Shown piece after piece: positions 55,301 to 58,725 of a DNA stretch of 58,725 nt; the stretch's first letter is position 1, and each line of letters begins with the position of its first letter. The notes under the pieces were generated by a model. That model saw only the letters and a program-made list of their open reading frames with translations. It ran no database searches and was not told the origin of the DNA. The translations under genes were made by a program, and so were the position numbers. The stretch comes from a virus: the IMG/VR virus record IMGVR_UViG_3300048672_000976, positions 1 to 58,725 of that record; one strand, 5' to 3'.

Positions 55301-58021
55301 ATGATAAATTGCCCCCCATTTTAAAATTAAATGATATGGTATATAATGTGATGAACCGATTTCTTTTAATAATGTTGATAACCTAATAAAATCTGTATTA
55401 TTAAAACTGATTTTATCATGTAAATCTAAAAACGGTAATGAATTTAATAATAGATATGCCGAACCAACATATTTTCCGTATGATGATTTTTTATTAAATT
55501 CAGAGTTTAATTGTTTATGAAAATATGGCGTATTTAAAATTGAATCCGTGCCATTACCTATTTTTAATGTTTGTGAAAATAAGTCATCAACATATAATGA
55601 TTTAACCCATGATTTTGAATTAATTTTACTAGAAACCAAACCTTCAGATGTTTTAATTTCAAAATTATTATTGAAACTATCTTTAAAGTTAAAATCAACA
55701 TATGTTTTATAAATGTCGGAACTAAATGGATAAATATGATTTCTATATGGTTCAACTTTATAATTATTAATAAAACTCTTTAAATTATTAAACTTATTAT
55801 CTTTTTCAGTATTTTTTTCACTACCAAAATATTCCTCAATTTTAAAAGGTTTATTAATTAAATCAATAATATATTCTGTTGTTGGTAATTCATCTTTCAA
55901 GTATGGGTATTTTTCATATGGTGAATATGAAAATAAGGCATCTTTGAACTTATCTAATGAATTTAATTTTTTTAGAATATCAACAATATAAATATCATCT
56001 TCAATTATTGTTTGGATATTGGTAAATTCATTATTCACCATTTCACGAATTGTTTCTACATTAAATGAATCATAAGATGTAAGATACTTTGTTCGTTCCC
56101 AAATTTCATATAATGTTGTCACCAACGAATGTGAGCTATATGGTTTTAATGTTGCTATTTGAAATAAACTTGAATTTTTTATTATATCATTATTGGTCTT
56201 ATCTTTTGGTATAACATATTCAGTATTTTCTACCCCACCTTCTTTATCTGCTAACGTATCTAACCTTTTTGTTGCTATTGCGTGATAGTTTTCAACAAAA
56301 TCAACCTCCGGCCATAATATTGGGTCATTTGCACCCAATGTTTCCCTTATATCAGGATCACCAGGATATGTCAAAACTCGTTGCTTAGTGGAAGTTTCTT
56401 TTTTAATCTCAGGCCATGGGAATATAGCTTCACCAACAGAATCACTTGATAGTTTACCTATTTTTTTAGCACGTTCATTTGATGATTCAAACGATTTGGT
56501 ATGTACTTCTTTTAATAACCTAATATAAACATCAGCATTAGCCATTAGTACACCAAATATATTTTGAATTGTTGGTTCAAAACCTAACCCCTTCTCTTTA
56601 TCTTTTACTATTTTATTCATCTGTTCTTCAACAGAATCTTGTAATATTTTTTTCTGAGTGTTAAAAGATGATTTTATTTTACTAATATCTGAGATTAATT
56701 TATCAAAACATAAACCATAAATTCCATTATTATTTTCAATATATGAATCAATATTTGAAATTTCATTTTGAAACGTTAATTCTATTTTTTTAAAATCGGC
56801 GGATGTTTGATTTTTTAGTTTTTCGGTAAATATTTGTGTTTTTTTTAATCTATCAATATTATTTATAATGAGATTTTTTAAAGTGTTGTCATTTATATTA
56901 TCACTTTTTACTTTTTTTAAATAATCATTATTTGTTTTTAATAAAATTCTATAATTTAAATTGTTTTTAACAAATTGTTCATTTGTTAAATTTTTAATTG
57001 CCCAATTATTAACCTGTTCATCGAACTCTTCAACATATTTTTGAAATTCTTTGATACCTGAAAAAATTCTCATATCAACCTTTTGGTCAAATATTTCTCG
57101 TTCAAGTATTTTATCGATAGATGCCGCAATTGTGATAACCTCTCTCAATGTTCTTACAGGAAAATCTTTAGGTAGGTATCCCTTTTCCTTATATTCATCA
57201 TATATTGATTGTAACATCACAAAACCACGTGAAGTTTTATTTATTATTTTCTCATATTTACCTGTTTGTTGATTAAAATTCCCCTTCCCTTCTTTTTCCG
57301 ATAGAAACATAAATGGTGCATTTAATATACCCATTAATGGTATATCATTTAAAAACGCATATGTTGAACCCACAAATGATGTGGTTATCTCAAAATTACC
57401 ATTACTATCATTAAAACTAGATGAGAATTTTGTTAGATGTAATCTATATCTAATTGCTTTTCCATAATAACCTTTAATTGTTAAGTAAAATATTGGCCAT
57501 GGTAAATGAAAAAAACATTTATATGGTGAGTTTTGTGGTGATTCAAATAATGTTTTTGCTCTAATATCAATAAAATTTATTGTTATTTGTGGGATAAAAC
57601 TACCACCTTTAATATTAATATTAATACTACTAATACCAAATGATTGTGCTGTTAAATCAGATTTAACATCAAAAAAACCAACTGGTATTTTATTACCATA
57701 ACCATCAGTAACATATTCAACATCAATACTATCATTATATGCGTTTGTCCATGTGGTATCAAAATCACCAGTTGTTGATTTCATCAAATTAAATGTGCCT
57801 TTTGATATTGATGTTAATGACTTTTTATTATCTTTATCAATTAAAACAGTTCTTGGGATTAAATCAGCTTCTAAATTAACAAACATAACCATTTCTTCAT
57901 GCTTTATGTTTCTTCCTTGTACTTTACCGTCAACAATAACACTATTTGGATCAATATAAATTAAATTATTATGATCTGTTTTTATTAAAATATTCTCACT
58001 ATCATTATTTGTTACTGCCAT
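52301..58021 (-). CDS. Very large baseplate-region protein, hub-like C-terminal segment (1906 residues)
   Basis: The N-terminal 240 residues are beta-rich and include ITINFIDIRAKTLFESPQNS and HLPWPIFYLTIKGYYGKAIRYRLHLTKF. These aromatic strands suit a baseplate hub or tail-tube adapter. A coiled-coil-rich stretch follows (roughly 340-460), then a Pro/Trp-containing region around FPWPEIKKETS, TYPGDPDIRETLG and LWPEVDFVENYHA. A long Asn-rich middle follows. Near residues 1610-1650, FYLNNIPLFNGSYWITEVTH and TTFKGVRVSNNQL resemble the closing domain of phage hub proteins (gp27-like). It overlaps the gp53-like gene by 17 nt, which supports a baseplate location. Exact homology is uncertain. Confidence 0.65.
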   Translation of the reverse strand: MAVTNNDSENILIKTDHNNLIYIDPNSVIVDGKVQGRNIKHEEMVMFVNLEADLIPRTVLIDKDNKKSLTSISKGTFNLMKSTTGDFDTTWTNAYNDSIDVEYVTDGYGNKIPVGFFDVKSDLTAQSFGISSININIKGGSFIPQITINFIDIRAKTLFESPQNSPYKCFFHLPWPIFYLTIKGYYGKAIRYRLHLTKFSSSFNDSNGNFEITTSFVGSTYAFLNDIPLMGILNAPFMFLSEKEGKGNFNQQTGKYEKIINKTSRGFVMLQSIYDEYKEKGYLPKDFPVRTLREVITIAASIDKILEREIFDQKVDMRIFSGIKEFQKYVEEFDEQVNNWAIKNLTNEQFVKNNLNYRILLKTNNDYLKKVKSDNINDNTLKNLIINNIDRLKKTQIFTEKLKNQTSADFKKIELTFQNEISNIDSYIENNNGIYGLCFDKLISDISKIKSSFNTQKKILQDSVEEQMNKIVKDKEKGLGFEPTIQNIFGVLMANADVYIRLLKEVHTKSFESSNERAKKIGKLSSDSVGEAIFPWPEIKKETSTKQRVLTYPGDPDIRETLGANDPILWPEVDFVENYHAIATKRLDTLADKEGGVENTEYVIPKDKTNNDIIKNSSLFQIATLKPYSSHSLVTTLYEIWERTKYLTSYDSFNVETIREMVNNEFTNIQTIIEDDIYIVDILKKLNSLDKFKDALFSYSPYEKYPYLKDELPTTEYIIDLINKPFKIEEYFGSEKNTEKDNKFNNLKSFINNYKVEPYRNHIYPFSSDIYKTYVDFNFKDSFNNNFEIKTSEGLVSSKINSKSWVKSLYVDDLFSQTLKIGNGTDSILNTPYFHKQLNSEFNKKSSYGKYVGSAYLLLNSLPFLDLHDKISFNNTDFIRLSTLLKEIGSSHYIPYHLILKWGAIYHRYKVFLNDGYDILSGFTTNNISTPISGGYFFDKNINDTYTPNDYQNGGITVNYSNKKDIGFHPIYESLFHQIVNGYGTYDTTLGSVDFNPLSIDKHINNRFRYLDNTNSKTWTSFVDNSKYKSNNDFFTFLPSDGDNEMKYLNNNDFDTNEQNNFRIIWSNNNNEVTYSGLTINSYNEYFSSINHDFEIGNDYKLVIDLIGTLGPNILDKFENYFIEFASEKINDATGFDNFKNIKYTNFQTLLKAITTVTKKSDDPTEISNLILTLKKRQKENLKNITQDIISEYNLLKITLGNPKEIDNYILGGFVNINNESTLSIDIYNSDELNSNKNFIKLYLGDDNEGEIYNKYVDFFRVNNIRINEENILLFRPIIQIYAGYIKNGEAQNSTSFKKYLVDNVISNTNEIIGLKNRHDLFLTLLTPMFGNLNSKMKDVKLSNESGFNEGLIKLELYNYFKLFNDRWASGNSIGQRPLIEEFLFLDKANKNIGNLAYLTMDRILELGNEKNIKQNLYGAISLLIQGTGFDMRALPSYINFNGTNFTNKSKKMSSKNIANNLFGTFLEVDYQDSAPKIVLQYTGPTSKILNGKDVNKESFLFNNDSFKFGDINNNSLIITLPEVISENDLSKSNKVVGFEVNIGDQNQSIFKSIKIDQTSIKNTTESYIAQENMGRSETGSATYQVDIGLFDIYRASSYTCEISCLGNVMIQPTMYFYLNNIPLFNGSYWITEVTHTMSTNTINTTFKGVRVSNNQLPDPKESFMSSYRVLFEKITNKAIARQNEINLSLVSTNEIDILTSNGTYTIDKGDPKNAIIGETILSKAGINEYGICYNGFRGEKYIQLVEYNGVEYYRATVTIMDNLTKMNDTDIMDIFNKSKLIEIDNGRNETPNVLTWNDIKSKNNKNDFYSLRFDTTISPSNEFKTMGDKILSSTITFYNPKNLTKKITITPFLTNNNNIVTVTPDNIKGPVAIGPNINGVGLSISRSLAKKLNIDEGKLIYFQIK

Positions 58022-58334
58022 AATATAATTTATATAAATCTATTCCTTGTTTATAATCTTGTAATGTTACTTTTAATGGGAAAGGAATTCTAATATATGA
58101 GTTATCGGGTATTTCAAATTCAACACTACATATATTTTGATTGGCTTGTAAAATTAACCAACCAAATAATGGTGTTCCATAATATTCATTTGATATTTTA
58201 TCTAATCTATCTTTTCCTTTTTTATATTGAAAATATTTATCCGAACCCTTAATTGGTATTTCAATACCCGGTACCATCATAAAATCGCCATCTAATTCAA
58301 ATTCTGTATATCTATCGTAATATTCTCTTCTCAT
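58005..58334 (-). CDS. 53: gp53-like baseplate wedge protein with LysM-like domain
   Basis: 109 residues. The central KGKDRLDKISNEYYGTPLFGWLILQANQN followed by IPDNSYIRIPFPL is a LysM-like unit (D-x-x-D-x-I/L-x-x-x-x-Y-G, W-x-I-x-x-x-N, and I-P-x-x-I) as in tail protein X and T4 gp53. gp53 in T4 binds wedge proteins and contacts the central hub. The N-terminus MRREYYDRYTEFELDGDFMM contains a second short beta segment. It overlaps the preceding partial gene by 4 nt (ATGA) and the 1906-residue protein by 17 nt, so all three are probably parts of one baseplate cluster. Confidence 0.75.
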   Translation of the reverse strand: MRREYYDRYTEFELDGDFMMVPGIEIPIKGSDKYFQYKKGKDRLDKISNEYYGTPLFGWLILQANQNICSVEFEIPDNSYIRIPFPLKVTLQDYKQGIDLYKLYYGSNK

Positions 58335-58725
58335 TTTCTAAAATATTTTAAATTATTACCTAAATACGGTTGTGTTGACCATAATAATAATATGTCATTT
58401 TTTTGATTTACATCCGTAATTTCATTATTAGTTAAAACACCATATTTAATTTGTTCATCGTTTTTAGTTGTTAATTTCTTTAATGGTTTAATTTTTAATT
58501 CTGCTGGTTGTTTAATTAATTTATTTAAAATATCGTTAATATTTTTAACTATTTTCGCATTCGATACACTCAACCCATTTACGATAATATTATTTATTTT
58601 TGTTTTAAGATTTTGATTACCTAATAATATAGATAAAAATTCCAATATAATGGAGTCATTAAATGTTGGATTATTGAAATTAATTGATGTATTATCTAAA
58701 TTTAATTCAATATTTAATTGTTTTT
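58331..58725 (-). CDS. Structural or baseplate protein, partial (5' end beyond window)
   Basis: The frame is open to the window edge and shows 131 residues without an in-frame ATG in the first part, so the gene starts outside. A TTG at 58643-58645 is a possible but less likely start. The visible part has ELNLDNTSINFNNPTFNDSI, then a helical, Lys/Ile/Leu-rich segment (NDILNKLIKQPAELKIKPLKK) and ends in WSTQPYLGNNLKYFRK. No family is recognised. It overlaps the gp53-like gene by 4 nt. Confidence 0.55.
   Translation of the reverse strand, partial: KQLNIELNLDNTSINFNNPTFNDSIILEFLSILLGNQNLKTKINNIIVNGLSVSNAKIVKNINDILNKLIKQPAELKIKPLKKLTTKNDEQIKYGVLTNNEITDVNQKNDILLLWSTQPYLGNNLKYFRK

Noticed and set aside
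1-58725. tRNA genes
   Set aside because: No cloverleaf-like GC-richer stretch with TTC-like T-loop was noticed in the few intergenic gaps; the gaps are short and AT-rich.

Overview
The window is part of the genome of a large, AT-rich, contractile-tailed (T4-like myovirus) bacteriophage. Every supported gene lies on the minus strand, packed tightly with 1-17 nt overlaps (several TAATG or ATGA stop/start junctions). The core set is T4-like: single-stranded DNA binding protein (gp32), UvsX/RecA recombinase, FEN-type RNase H, DnaB/gp41 helicase, primase, gp47/gp46 recombination nuclease, class I ribonucleotide reductase, and baseplate wedge proteins gp25, gp6 and a gp53-like LysM protein. A Bacteroidota (probably flavobacterial) host is inferred, not proven: starts mostly lack Shine-Dalgarno sequences, an exported protein has a signal peptide ending in the Y-S-Q context common in flavobacteria, and the NrdA core is short.

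Reading in transcription order from high to low coordinates: (1) 58725-51377, baseplate/structural genes, including a 1906-residue protein, ended by an intrinsic terminator. (2) 51244-39697, replication and nucleotide metabolism: SSB, UvsX, RNase H, an unknown, DnaB helicase, NrdB, NrdA, thioredoxin. (3) 39626-30347, an exported small protein, a terminator, then baseplate gp25, gp6 and large structural proteins. (4) 30340-11951, a tail-fibre/adhesin block of five Pro-Thr repeat proteins (one of 2805 residues) around a sixth, repeat-free protein. (5) 11893-5524, more baseplate/tail proteins. (6) 5486-1, a second DNA block: RuvC-like resolvase, primase, PD-(D/E)XK nuclease, gp47, two small proteins, the N-terminal half of gp46, and a partial homing endonuclease.

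The most unusual property is the intein load. Five genes carry intein sequence: UvsX, DnaB, NrdA, NrdB and gp46. Three of these (UvsX, DnaB, gp46) are cut at the same place, between Lys and Ser/Thr of the Walker A P-loop. The UvsX and DnaB inteins are sister elements with an Ala1 start and a Trp-Cys-Thr set typical of class 3 inteins. The gp46 gene appears to be fractured: its coding sequence stops after only 29 intein residues, and a reading frame with homing-endonuclease repeats follows at once and runs off the window edge. This is the layout expected of a trans-splicing, atypically short N-fragment split intein with an embedded Vsr-like homing endonuclease.

The second unusual property is the fibre block. 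Modules are linked by Thr-Pro-Thr-X-Thr-Val repeats encoded by 18-bp tandem repeats, with perfect 108-bp and 54-bp tandem duplications, shared N-terminal modules, and a duplicated C-terminal region of about 500 residues. This looks like a region that changes by recombination to vary fibre length and binding domains. No tRNA, CRISPR array, IS element or reverse transcriptase was seen.
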